The notes: a model not told the origin generated them from the sequence alone. DNA of 9,108 nucleotides from Clostridiales bacterium DTU092 (GCA_001513505.1 LFTM01000244.1:3387-12494); one strand, 5' to 3'. Counted from the stretch's first letter, positions 1-6,836 are shown. Numbers and translations: made by a program.

Positions 1-708
1 ATCAATATAACCATTCCTGCTGGTCAAACCGTTGCACTGGTAGGCCCATCAGGAGGCGGGAAAACCACTCTATGCCATCTTATTCCCCGTTTTTATGAGG
101 TAATGGAGGGACAAATAAAAATAGACGGACGTAATATTCGGGATTATACCTTGAAATCACTGCGCAGCAATATAGGTTTGGTGCAGCAGGATATATTCCT
201 GTTTGCAGGCACTATACGGGAAAACATCAGATACGGTAGAATAGATGCGACAGATGAAGAAATTGAAGAAGCAGCTAAAAAAGCTAATATTCATGACTTT
301 ATCATGGGGCTTCCCGATGGATACGATACCCAGGTAGGCGAGAGGGGACTGCGGCTTTCAGGAGGACAGAAACAGCGTATTTCAATTGCCAGGGTATTCT
401 TAAAGAATCCGCCAATTCTGCTGTTGGATGAGGCTACTTCAGCCTTAGATAATGAGACTGAAATAAAGATACAACAAGCCCTGGAAGAGCTGTCCCAAGG
501 CAGAACAACCCTTGTTATTGCTCACAGGCTGTCCACTATTAAGAATGCAGACAGAATATTGGTACTGACCGAGGATGGTATTGTAGAAGAAGGAACCCAT
601 GAAGAACTAATGGAGAAAGATGGAGTTTATGCGAGGTTGTATCAGGCACAGTTTAAAGACTATATAACAGATGATGATATATTTGAATGGGCAGAAGCAG
701 TACAGTGA
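1..708 (+). CDS. ABC exporter ATP-binding domain, C-terminal part of a fused permease/ATPase (5' truncated by window)
   Basis: The frame is open from base 1, so the gene begins outside the window. The visible 235 residues are a full nucleotide-binding domain of the ABCB/MsbA exporter type. Seen in order: Walker A GPSGGGKT (residues 15-22 of the visible part), Q-loop VQQD (about 61-64), signature LSGGQKQR (119-126), Walker B ILLLDEATSALD (Asp143, Glu144), and the switch histidine in IAHRLST (His175). The phrase TIRENIRYG after the Q-loop is typical of exporters with a fused transmembrane domain, so the missing N-terminal part is probably a six-helix membrane domain. The protein would work as a homodimer or heterodimer at the inner face of the membrane and power export. 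The substrate (lipid, peptide or drug) cannot be read from this domain. The tail after the domain is short and acidic. It is separated from metN by a leader with its own promoter, so it is not part of that operon. Confidence 0.95.
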   Translation: MNITIPAGQTVALVGPSGGGKTTLCHLIPRFYEVMEGQIKIDGRNIRDYTLKSLRSNIGLVQQDIFLFAGTIRENIRYGRIDATDEEIEEAAKKANIHDFIMGLPDGYDTQVGERGLRLSGGQKQRISIARVFLKNPPILLLDEATSALDNETEIKIQQALEELSQGRTTLVIAHRLSTIKNADRILVLTEDGIVEEGTHEELMEKDGVYARLYQAQFKDYITDDDIFEWAEAVQ

Positions 709-761
709 AGTGTTTAATAAAACCTGCAATCAACATTTATAAATATATATAAAAAATGTGA

Positions 762-790
762 TTGACAAATTAACACATTCATATTAGAAT
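762..790 (+). promoter_or_regulatory. Sigma-A-type promoter of the metNIQ leader
   Basis: A perfect -35 box TTGACA (762-767) is followed after 17 bases by TAGAAT (785-790), which matches TATAAT in five of six positions. Transcription would start near 797, about 20 bases before the riboswitch P1 helix. A second TATAAT (795-800) is too far from the -35 box to be its partner. Assignment rests on consensus and position. Confidence 0.8.
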
Positions 791-818
791 GTTTTATAAT
801 AATTAACTGAATAACATG

Positions 819-923
819 CTCTTATCAAGAGTGGCGGAGGGACTGGCCCAATGAAGCCCGGCAACCTGTGTATACAAGGTGCCAAATCCTGCGGTATATA
901 TTATATATACCGAAAGATGAGAG
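819..923 (+). promoter_or_regulatory. SAM-I riboswitch aptamer (S-box)
   Basis: The RNA matches the S-box consensus. P1 is formed by CTCTTATC (819-826) and GATGAGAG (916-923), eight pairs with one G-U. Between them are the conserved blocks GGCGGAGGGACTGGCCC, ATGAAGCCCGGCAACC, the P3 partner GGTGCC (878-883), CAAATCCTGC, and a P4 hairpin CGGTATATA/TATATACCG (892-900 with 904-912, three-base loop). Family knowledge: this aptamer binds S-adenosylmethionine and switches off methionine and SAM genes in Firmicutes. It lies directly upstream of metN, which fits. Its P1 3' strand is shared with the antiterminator described in the terminator entry, so ligand binding and termination are mechanically linked. 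Confidence 0.97.
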
Positions 924-931
924 AGGAAGCG

Positions 932-960
932 GCCTCTTTCTTCTTTGAAGAGGCTTTTTT
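932..960 (+). terminator. Riboswitch-controlled intrinsic terminator with competing antiterminator
   Basis: GCCTCTT (932-938) pairs with AAGAGGC (948-954) and is followed by six T (955-960). The competing antiterminator is unusually clear: bases 913-926, which include the P1 3' strand, pair with 933-946 in 13 of 14 positions (one G-U, one T-T mismatch) across a six-base loop AAGCGG. With SAM bound, P1 holds 916-923 and the terminator forms. Without SAM, the antiterminator ties up the terminator 5' arm. The pairing is read directly; the switching direction follows from the S-box family. Confidence 0.9.
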
Positions 961-993
961 ATAGCCCATCTTAACAAAAAGAGGCTTTTTTAT
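948..993 (+). repeat. Duplicated 15-nt terminator tail
   Basis: The 15-base string AAGAGGCTTTTTTAT occurs at 948-962 and again, identical, at 979-993. The first copy is the 3' arm and T-tract of the riboswitch terminator. The second copy has no GC-rich 5' arm of its own next to it; locally it can only form a weak AAAAAG/CTTTTT stem-loop. The terminator 5' arm at 932-938 could in principle pair with either copy. It may be a leftover of a local duplication. Confidence 0.7.
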
Positions 994-999
994 TATAAT
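971..999 (+). promoter_or_regulatory. Possible second metN promoter downstream of the riboswitch terminator
   Basis: TTAACA (971-976, five of six matches to the -35 consensus) is followed after exactly 17 bases by a perfect TATAAT (994-999). Transcription would begin near 1006 and give a short leader of about 38 bases before the metN start, without the riboswitch. The region is very A+T rich, so a chance match is possible. Confidence 0.4.
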
Positions 1000-1043
1000 T
1001 TTTTTGTTTAAGTTTTATATATTTAGAAAAAGGGAGAGGCGAT

Positions 1044-2048
1044 ATGGTCGATATACAAAATCTATCAAAATGTTTTAAGGTTGGAAATGATGATTTATGG
1101 GCAATTAAGAATGTCAGTATGCATATAGACAAAGGAGAAATATTTGGCATTATAGGATTGAGTGGGGCAGGGAAGTCAACCCTTATAAGGTGTTTAAACA
1201 GGCTGGAAGAACCGACTGAAGGGCGAGTAATCATTGATGGAACTGATATAACATCGCTGGGAAAAAAAGAATTGAGAACAACCAGAAAAAATATAGGAAT
1301 GATATTTCAGCATTTTAACCTGTTAATGCAGAAGACCACATATGAAAATATTGCTCTCCCTTTGGAGTTGATTGGAGCAAGTAAAAAGGAGATTGAGTCA
1401 AGGGTAAACGCTTTGCTGGAGTATGTGGGTTTGGAAGACAAAAGAAATGTTTATCCATCTCAATTAAGCGGTGGTCAAAAGCAAAGGGTTGCAATCGCGA
1501 GAGCCTTGGCCAATAACCCAAAAATTCTGTTAAGCGATGAAGCGACATCTGCTCTTGATCCACAAACCACCAAATCCATTTTGGATCTTCTAAGCAGGAT
1601 ACGGGATGAACTGGGATTAACTATAATAATGATTACTCATCAGATAGAGGTTGTCAAGGATATATGTGACAGGGTTGCAATAATGGAAAACGGTGAAATA
1701 GTGGAGATAAGCACCGTCGAAGAACTGTTTAAACGGCCTAAGTCAAAAACAGCAAGGGCTTTTATCAACAGCCTGAGCTCTGATATACAGGAGGAGTTTA
1801 TAAAACCGGCAGAGTTTAAAGGGTGTATTCTAAGACTTAGTTTCTGGGGTGATATTGTAAAAAAACCTATTGTTTCGCACATGGTTAAAAGATTTGATAT
1901 TGATGTCAATATTCTGTCCGGCAATATCAGTCAGTTAATGAGTACCAGTGCGGGACATCTGATAGTTGAACTAACCGGTTCGGATGAGGAAATACAAGCT
2001 GCCATCGATTATTTGAAAGCCCACGACGTGGAAGTGGAGGTGATGTAA
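1044..2048 (+). CDS. metN: Methionine ABC transporter ATP-binding protein MetN
   Basis: ATPase subunit that powers methionine import through MetI, acting at the inner face of the membrane. Seen in the 334-residue sequence: Walker A GLSGAGKST (38-46), Q-loop Gln89 in IFQHFNLL, signature LSGGQKQR (141-148), Walker B ILLSDEAT (161-168), switch His199. The core ATPase is followed by a C-terminal domain from about residue 262 (GCILRLSFWGDIVKKPIVS onward) that matches the NIL/ACT-like regulatory domain of MetN. In known MetN proteins that domain binds methionine and slows transport when the cell is full (family knowledge). The start ATG has an AGGGAGAGG ribosome binding site just upstream. The SAM-I leader and the following metI and metQ make the substrate assignment firm. 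The stop codon directly abuts the metI start, implying coupled translation. Confidence 0.97.
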   Translation: MVDIQNLSKCFKVGNDDLWAIKNVSMHIDKGEIFGIIGLSGAGKSTLIRCLNRLEEPTEGRVIIDGTDITSLGKKELRTTRKNIGMIFQHFNLLMQKTTYENIALPLELIGASKKEIESRVNALLEYVGLEDKRNVYPSQLSGGQKQRVAIARALANNPKILLSDEATSALDPQTTKSILDLLSRIRDELGLTIIMITHQIEVVKDICDRVAIMENGEIVEISTVEELFKRPKSKTARAFINSLSSDIQEEFIKPAEFKGCILRLSFWGDIVKKPIVSHMVKRFDIDVNILSGNISQLMSTSAGHLIVELTGSDEEIQAAIDYLKAHDVEVEVM

Positions 2049-2690
2049 ATGCTGGAACTGCTTATTCCTTCTTTGCTCCAGACGCTATATATGGTATTTT
2101 TCTCGACCCTGTTTTCTTTAATATTAGGGTTTCCTATGGGAATCCTGCTGGTGATAACAGAAAAGGGAAGTATTTGGGAGAAGCCCACTTTGTATAGAAT
2201 ATTGGATGGTATTATAAACATCTTAAGATCTTTTCCCTTTCTGATACTGATGATTTTACTTTTTCCTCTATCCAGATTGATTGTCGGCAAAACCATAGGA
2301 ACCACTGCTACAATAGTACCGCTATCAATTGCAGCAGCACCTTTTGTTGCCAGGGTTATTGAAAGTTCTTTGAAGGAAGTTGACAGAGGGGTAATTGAAC
2401 TGGGACACTCTATAGGTGCAACCGTTCCACAGATAATATTCAAGATACTTATACCGGAGGCAATGCCATCTTTGATAATGGGGGTAACACTGACGATAAT
2501 AAATCTAATCGGGTATTCAGCTATGGCTGGTGCTATTGGGGGAGGTGGATTGGGAGATCTGGCAATCAGATATGGACTTTACAGATTTCAGACGGATGTA
2601 ATGGTGGTTTCAGTTATCGTAATAGTATTATTGGTTCAAGGGATTCAATATACCGGAAATAAATTAGCCTCAAAAATAAGTAAAAAATAG
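2049..2690 (+). CDS. metI: Methionine ABC transporter permease MetI
   Basis: Membrane channel subunit of the methionine importer, 213 residues, close to the usual ~217. It has about five hydrophobic segments, beginning with LLIPSLLQTLYMVFFSTLFS near the N-terminus, and the ABC-importer EAA loop that docks on the ATPase (EVDRGVIELGHSIGA, about residues 117-131, continuing to KILIPEA). The phrase ILRSFPFLILM and the glycine-rich GAIGGGGLGDLAIRYG are typical of MetI. The ATG starts immediately after the metN stop, with GGAGG at 2036-2040 inside the end of metN. It belongs to the SAM-riboswitch operon and is followed 20 bases later by metQ. Confidence 0.97.
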   Translation: MLELLIPSLLQTLYMVFFSTLFSLILGFPMGILLVITEKGSIWEKPTLYRILDGIINILRSFPFLILMILLFPLSRLIVGKTIGTTATIVPLSIAAAPFVARVIESSLKEVDRGVIELGHSIGATVPQIIFKILIPEAMPSLIMGVTLTIINLIGYSAMAGAIGGGGLGDLAIRYGLYRFQTDVMVVSVIVIVLLVQGIQYTGNKLASKISKK

Positions 2691-2710
2691 TCAGAATGGA
2701 GGAGATAAAT

Positions 2711-3511
2711 ATGAAAAAAATATTTTTATTCTTAATTATTGCTGGTCTTTTAATTATTACCTTTGCAGGATGTGCTGACAACAAGAGTAAGGAAAACTTA
2801 ATCAGGATTGGAGTATCACCGGAACCTCATGCGAAAATGATAGAACATATTAAAGATGATTTAGAAAATCAGGGTATTAAGATAGAGCTTATAGAATTTA
2901 CCGATTATAACAAGCCCAATCTTGCTCTGGCTGAAGGAGAACTGGATGCTAACTTCTTCCAACATGAACCTTATATGAATACATTTAAAGAAGAAAACAA
3001 TATAGATATTGTATCTATTGGCGGCGTGCATATCGAACCCATGGGCTTGTATTCCAATAAACATGACTCTATCGATGATTTGCCTGATGGTTGTGAGATC
3101 GCCATACCCAATGATCCTACAAACGGTGGAAGAGCCCTTTTGCTTCTCGAAAAATATGACTTGATAAAATTGGATGAAGAAGCCGGCATACTTGCTACTG
3201 AAAATGATATAGTGGAAAACCCGAAGAATATTAAGATTGTCCCATTGGAAGCAGCTCAGCTGCCCAGAGTACTGGATGATGTGGATGGTGCCATAATAAA
3301 CGGCAACTATGCCCTTGAGGCAGGTCTGGTGCCTACCAAAGATTCTCTTATTTTAGAGGATAAGGATTCACCTTATGCCAATATTGTAGCTGTAAGAGCC
3401 GGTGAGGAAAATGAGGAGAAGTTCAAGAAATTGATGGAAGCACTGCGGAGTGATAAAATGAGGAAATTTATTGAAGAGACCTATGAAGGTGGTGTGATAC
3501 CTGCTTTCTAA
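2711..3511 (+). CDS. metQ: Methionine-binding lipoprotein MetQ (NlpA family)
   Basis: Extracellular substrate-binding lipoprotein that captures methionine and hands it to MetI. I place the start at 2711 because GGAGGAG (2698-2704) sits six bases before it; an in-frame ATG at 2696 overlaps that site and is unlikely. The N-terminus is then MKKIFLFLIIAGLL, a lipoprotein signal peptide ending in a lipobox-like FAGC with Cys21 as the lipidated residue (Phe at -3 is a little unusual). The mature part shows NlpA-family hallmarks: NLALAEGELDANFFQHEPYM, and IPNDPTNGGRALLLLEKY. The protein has 266 residues, a normal length. It is the third gene of the metNIQ operon. Confidence 0.96.
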   Translation: MKKIFLFLIIAGLLIITFAGCADNKSKENLIRIGVSPEPHAKMIEHIKDDLENQGIKIELIEFTDYNKPNLALAEGELDANFFQHEPYMNTFKEENNIDIVSIGGVHIEPMGLYSNKHDSIDDLPDGCEIAIPNDPTNGGRALLLLEKYDLIKLDEEAGILATENDIVENPKNIKIVPLEAAQLPRVLDDVDGAIINGNYALEAGLVPTKDSLILEDKDSPYANIVAVRAGEENEEKFKKLMEALRSDKMRKFIEETYEGGVIPAF

Positions 3512-3526
3512 CAGGCAGGCACAAGA

Positions 3527-4084
3527 ATGCTTGATATGGATAAGTTTACTCTGCATAGCCATGATACTGTTTTAATGATAATTGATATACAGCAGCGTTT
3601 AGCTTCCGTAATGGAGCGCCGGGAGCAGGTAATAACAAACACCGGAATCCTGATAGAAACAGCAAATAAACTGGAGATCCCTATAATTGTGACAGAACAG
3701 TATCCAAAGGGTCTGGGAAAGACTGTTGATGAAATCAGGGATAAACTGGATACGGATTTTGTATATGAAAAAATAACCTTTACTGCCTGTACTGAAGAAG
3801 TAATGTCAACCCTGGAACTGCTGGGACGAAAAAAGGTCATAGTATCCGGTATGGAAACACACATTTGCGTTTTTCAAACCGTAAGGGAGCTGTTGAAGTC
3901 GGGATATACGGTTTTTGTAGTGGATGATGCGGTTTGTTCGCGGACATCGGATAATTATAAGACCGGCCTGGCGCTTATGCGCGAGATGGGCGCCGTTATA
4001 ACATCCACCGAAACAGTGTTTTTCGACCTGTTGAAACAGGCGGGCACTCCGCTGTATAAAGAACTTTCAAAACTTATAAAGTAA
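3527..4084 (+). CDS. Isochorismatase-family cysteine hydrolase, last gene of the met operon
   Basis: A 185-residue single-domain protein of the isochorismatase/nicotinamidase superfamily. The expected catalytic triad is visible: Asp20 (in VLMIIDIQ), Lys82 (in VYEKITFTAC) and Cys114 (in GMETHICVFQT). The EQYPKGLG phrase at 57-64 resembles the YcaC-like group of uncharacterised hydrolases rather than true isochorismatases that make siderophores. Members hydrolyse amides or vinyl ethers; the substrate here cannot be read. It begins 15 bases after the metQ stop with only a weak ribosome binding site (AGGCAGG) and no promoter between, so it is probably cotranscribed with metNIQ and thus under SAM control. 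Met4 (3536) is an alternative start. A strong terminator follows at once, which makes it the operon's final gene. Confidence 0.9.
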   Translation: MLDMDKFTLHSHDTVLMIIDIQQRLASVMERREQVITNTGILIETANKLEIPIIVTEQYPKGLGKTVDEIRDKLDTDFVYEKITFTACTEEVMSTLELLGRKKVIVSGMETHICVFQTVRELLKSGYTVFVVDDAVCSRTSDNYKTGLALMREMGAVITSTETVFFDLLKQAGTPLYKELSKLIK

Positions 4085-4087
4085 GAA

Positions 4088-4130
4088 AAAAAGCTATTCC
4101 AATGCAGACTATGCATGGGAATAGCTTTTT
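4088..4130 (+). terminator. Bidirectional intrinsic terminator between the met operon and hcp
   Basis: AAAAAGCTATTCC (4088-4100) pairs perfectly with GGAATAGCTTTTT (4118-4130), 13 pairs. After one A-G mismatch the inner ATGCA/TGCAT (4102-4106 with 4112-4116) adds five more pairs around a five-base loop. T-tracts flank it on both strands, so it can end the met operon on the plus strand and hcp on the minus strand. Confidence 0.92.
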
Positions 4131-4169
4131 ATATCTGATGACAAACCGTTTAATTTGTGGACATGATTC

Positions 4170-5813
4170 TTAAGCTGTAAACATCTTAATGTCGTCGTCC
4201 GCATTGCTTATACCGCCTATGCCGAACTTCTCCACCAGCACTTTGGCTACATTTGGTGACAGGAACGCGGGAAGGGTGGGTCCAAGATGGATATTCTTAA
4301 CACCAAGGTACAGCAATGCCAGCAGAACGGTAACAGCTTTTTGCTCATACCATGCTATATTGTAGGCGATAGGCAGTTCATTTAGATCTTCTAGTCCGAA
4401 GGCTTCTTTTAGTTTGAGAGCAATTATTGCAAGTGAGTATGAGTCGTTACACTGTCCTGCATCCAGTACCCGGGGTATACCATCTATGTCTCCTAAGTTC
4501 AGCTTGTTGTACCGGTATTTAGCACATCCGGCTGTCAGTATAACCGTGTCTTGAGGCAGTTTACTTGCGAATTCGGTATAATATTCTCTGCTCTTCATTC
4601 TTCCGTCGCATCCGGCCATTACAAAGAACTTCTTTATCTTCCCTGATTTAACGGCTTCCACTACCGTATCGGCCAGACTGAGTACCGTTGCATGCGCGAA
4701 GCCTCCAACTATTTCACCTGTTTCAATTTCTGTAGGAGGAGCGCATTTCTTTGCGTGTTCGATTATCTCTGAGAAATCCTTTGTTCCATCTTCTTTCGCC
4801 GGTATATGTTTTACACCAGGGAAACCAACCACACCGGTGGTATACAGTCTGTCTTTATACGAATCCTTGGGCGGAACCAGACAGTTGGTAGTCATAAGAA
4901 TAGGTCCGTTAAAGGTTTGGAATTCTTTATCCTGTTTCCACCAGGAGTTTCCGTAGTTTCCCGCAAAATGTTCATATTTCTTGAATGCCGGGTAATAATG
5001 GGCGGGAAGCATTTCGCCGTGGGTATATACATCTACACCGGTTCCTTCAGTCTGCTTCAGAAGCTCTTCCAGATCCTTTAAGTCGTGACCGCTTATTAAA
5101 ATACCGGGGTTGTTTCTCACACCAATGTTTACCTTGGTGATTTCAGGATTGCCGTAAGTGGAAGTATTGGCCTTATCTAAAAGCGCCATAACCTGGACAC
5201 TGAATTTACCGGTTTCCATGACAAGTGCCAACAGGTCATCAGCGGTCAAACTGCTGTCAGTTGTTGCAGCCAAAGCTTTATGCATAAAATCGTACACTTC
5301 CTGATCATCAAAGCCCAGAACGTGGGCATGATAAGCATAGGCTGCCATTCCTTTAACGCCATATAATACAAGTGATTTCAATGACCTGACATCTTCGTTT
5401 TCTTCAGCTAATATACCAACAGTTGCAGATTTGGCTTCAAATTCTTCTGGTGTTTCGGCAGTCCAGACAGCGGCATCATGAAGGTTTTTATCGATTTGGA
5501 TGTTTGCACTTATTGCCTGATCCTTTAATTGTTCTCTTAGCCTAAGTGCCTGAGATATTTTTTCAATGAAGTATTCCTTGCCGAAGTTGACATTTGTAAT
5601 AGTAGAAAACAGGCCATCAACCATGAAGTTGTCTGCTTCCGGAGTTTGAACACCGGCTTTTTTCAATTCCGTGCTGTAAATTGATATTCCCTTTAAAACA
5701 TAGATTAGCAGATCCTGTAAGTTTGATACATCACTGGTTTTACCGCATATACCTCTTACAGTGCATCCTGTACATTTTGCTGCCTCTTGACATTGATAAC
5801 AAAACATGTTCAT
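4170..5813 (-). CDS. hcp: Hybrid-cluster protein (hydroxylamine reductase / NO-detoxifying), class I
   Basis: Cytoplasmic iron-sulfur enzyme first described as a hydroxylamine reductase and now linked to nitric oxide handling. I start it at 5813 (MNMFCYQCQE), nine to ten bases after GGGAGG (5824-5829 on the minus strand), giving 547 residues. An upstream in-frame ATG at 5870 has no such site and would put the ribosome binding site inside the gene. The N-terminal cluster motif is C5-X2-C8-X8-C17-X5-C23, the [4Fe-4S] spacing of anaerobe class I proteins; an extra Cys14 is present. All hybrid-cluster ligands can be located: His243 (GHD), Glu267 (HGE), Cys311 (TTNC), Cys402 (AGCDGR), Cys430 (AGCAKYR), Cys455 (GQCNDS) and Glu490 (YEQK), spaced as in Desulfovibrio Hcp. 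The protein therefore looks complete and active. It lies downstream of a ferredoxin-like gene and near a divergent Crp/Fnr regulator. Confidence 0.98.
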   Translation of the reverse strand: MNMFCYQCQEAAKCTGCTVRGICGKTSDVSNLQDLLIYVLKGISIYSTELKKAGVQTPEADNFMVDGLFSTITNVNFGKEYFIEKISQALRLREQLKDQAISANIQIDKNLHDAAVWTAETPEEFEAKSATVGILAEENEDVRSLKSLVLYGVKGMAAYAYHAHVLGFDDQEVYDFMHKALAATTDSSLTADDLLALVMETGKFSVQVMALLDKANTSTYGNPEITKVNIGVRNNPGILISGHDLKDLEELLKQTEGTGVDVYTHGEMLPAHYYPAFKKYEHFAGNYGNSWWKQDKEFQTFNGPILMTTNCLVPPKDSYKDRLYTTGVVGFPGVKHIPAKEDGTKDFSEIIEHAKKCAPPTEIETGEIVGGFAHATVLSLADTVVEAVKSGKIKKFFVMAGCDGRMKSREYYTEFASKLPQDTVILTAGCAKYRYNKLNLGDIDGIPRVLDAGQCNDSYSLAIIALKLKEAFGLEDLNELPIAYNIAWYEQKAVTVLLALLYLGVKNIHLGPTLPAFLSPNVAKVLVEKFGIGGISNADDDIKMFTA

Positions 5814-5944
5814 AATTTCTTTACCTCCCGTAAAAAAATGTTCTTTTGTTTGTTGATATGATGAGGGCAATGTGAGGCATAAATAATGCTATGACTAGAT
5901 ATTATAAATTTTAGTTTTTAATATTGCCCACATTACACTGATGA
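5814..5944 (-). promoter_or_regulatory. hcp upstream region with a perfect -10 box and inverted GGGCAAT motifs
   Basis: This 131-base gap suggests hcp may have its own promoter besides read-through from the ferredoxin gene. On the minus strand a perfect TATAAT lies at 5901-5906. The position 17 bases upstream of it holds GGGCAA rather than a -35 box. That sequence is part of GGGCAAT (minus strand, 5923-5929), and the opposite-strand GGGCAAT recurs at 5865-5871. Both are next to an AATGTG block. A weak -35 overlapped by a motif hints at an activator-dependent promoter. The ribosome binding site GGGAGG (5824-5829) is clear. Confidence 0.4.
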
Positions 5945-6655
5945 TTATTCTTCAAGGACCCTTCCATCTACGGATATGGTGACAACGTTCCAGGGAATCA
6001 TCTTACCGCTTAGGATAAGGGCATTCCTTACTGCGTATAACAATCCATTGCAGCAGGGTACCTCCATTTTAACGACTGTTATGCTCTTTATTTCATTGTG
6101 TCTTAATATTTCGGCCAGTTTATTTGAATAATCTGTATTATCCAGTTTTGGACAACCAATCAGGGTTATTTTGTTGCGCATGAAATCCTGATGTATGTTT
6201 GCATATGCATATGCAGTACAATCAGCCGCTACAAGCAGATGGGCATTGTTAAGATACGGGGCATTAACAGGAACAAGTTTAATCTGACATGGCCATTGAC
6301 GAAGCTGTGATTCCACATTGGTTTGAACCTGTTTTTGATTAGTTTGGGATGCATTTCTTGCCATTGATTGAATCCTTGTGCCCGGACAACCGCATGCAAG
6401 CGTGTTCTGTGATTCTTCTTTCTCCATATTCTTTTTGACTGCTTCTTCATCAAATGGTTCGGCTTCACGCTCTTCAATTATAATTGCACCGGTTGGGCAT
6501 ACTGGCAGACAATCGCCCAGTCCGTCACAGTATGATTCCGAGACAAGCTCGGCTTTTCCATCTACAAGCTGTAGAGCACCTTCGTGACAAGCATCGATAC
6601 ACAGGCCACAGCCGTTACATTTTTCACGATCAATTTTTACAATCTTCCTAATCAT
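5945..6655 (-). CDS. Cysteine-rich 4Fe-4S ferredoxin-domain protein, putative Hcp electron partner
   Basis: A 236-residue protein encoded just upstream of hcp on the same strand. The start is placed at 6655 (MIRKIVKIDREKC), ten bases after AGGAAG; an in-frame ATG at 6727 would add 24 residues but has no visible site. The N-terminus is a dicluster ferredoxin fold: first motif C13-X2-C16-X2-C19-X3-C23, complete. The second motif is C43-X5-C49-X3-C53-P, where Leu46 stands at the usual second cysteine. A long linker with CGC (88-90) leads to a C-terminal domain carrying Cys123, Cys146, Cys168 (GCPK) and the pair Cys201-Cys202 (EVPCCNGLL), 14 cysteines in all. Ferredoxin-type proteins pass electrons in the cytoplasm; the proximity suggests a donor to Hcp, which is inference. 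The C-terminal domain I cannot assign to a named function. Confidence 0.88.
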   Translation of the reverse strand: MIRKIVKIDREKCNGCGLCIDACHEGALQLVDGKAELVSESYCDGLGDCLPVCPTGAIIIEEREAEPFDEEAVKKNMEKEESQNTLACGCPGTRIQSMARNASQTNQKQVQTNVESQLRQWPCQIKLVPVNAPYLNNAHLLVAADCTAYAYANIHQDFMRNKITLIGCPKLDNTDYSNKLAEILRHNEIKSITVVKMEVPCCNGLLYAVRNALILSGKMIPWNVVTISVDGRVLEE

Positions 6656-6836
6656 ATTTCTAACACTTCCTTTCAAACTTAAACAAAACTTTTTATACTT
6701 CTTAAAATTTAATATATATAAACACAATTCATAGTTTTGTTTTTGACTTTTCCTTGTCTTGTCGCTGCCATTATAATATAATTGAAATCGATGAGTCGGT
6801 ATCTGATGTTACAAAAAACTAAGGAGTGATAAAAAT
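6656..6836. promoter_or_regulatory. Divergent control region between the ferredoxin-hcp genes and the Crp/Fnr regulator
   Basis: This A+T-rich 181-base region must hold both promoters. For the regulator, a perfect TATAAT lies at 6772-6777 on the plus strand. TTGACT (6743-6748) is 23 bases upstream of it, too far for a normal promoter. An imperfect 21-base inverted repeat spans 6721-6741, with half-sites AACACAA and TTTTGTT matching in six of seven positions. It is a candidate operator for a dimeric regulator such as the neighbouring Crp/Fnr protein. On the minus strand TATAAA (6692-6697) is a possible -10 box for the ferredoxin gene, with no good -35. None of this is proven. Confidence 0.4.

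Noticed and set aside
731..760. ACATTT/AAATGT hairpin as a terminator for the ABC exporter gene
   Set aside because: Only six A+T pairs with a long loop and no T-tract; too weak to call.
795..800. Perfect TATAAT as the -10 box of the met leader
   Set aside because: It is 27 bases from TTGACA; TAGAAT at 785-790 has the correct 17-base spacing.
2009..2443. Minus-strand open frame of 144 codons inside metI
   Set aside because: Antisense shadow of a well supported membrane gene; no start signal or recognisable protein.
3508..3864. Minus-strand open frame of 118 codons opposite the hydrolase
   Set aside because: Antisense to a gene with an intact catalytic triad; no independent support.
6743..6777. 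TTGACT and TATAAT as one promoter for the Crp/Fnr regulator
   Set aside because: The spacing is 23 bases, too long for a normal promoter, so only the -10 box is mentioned.
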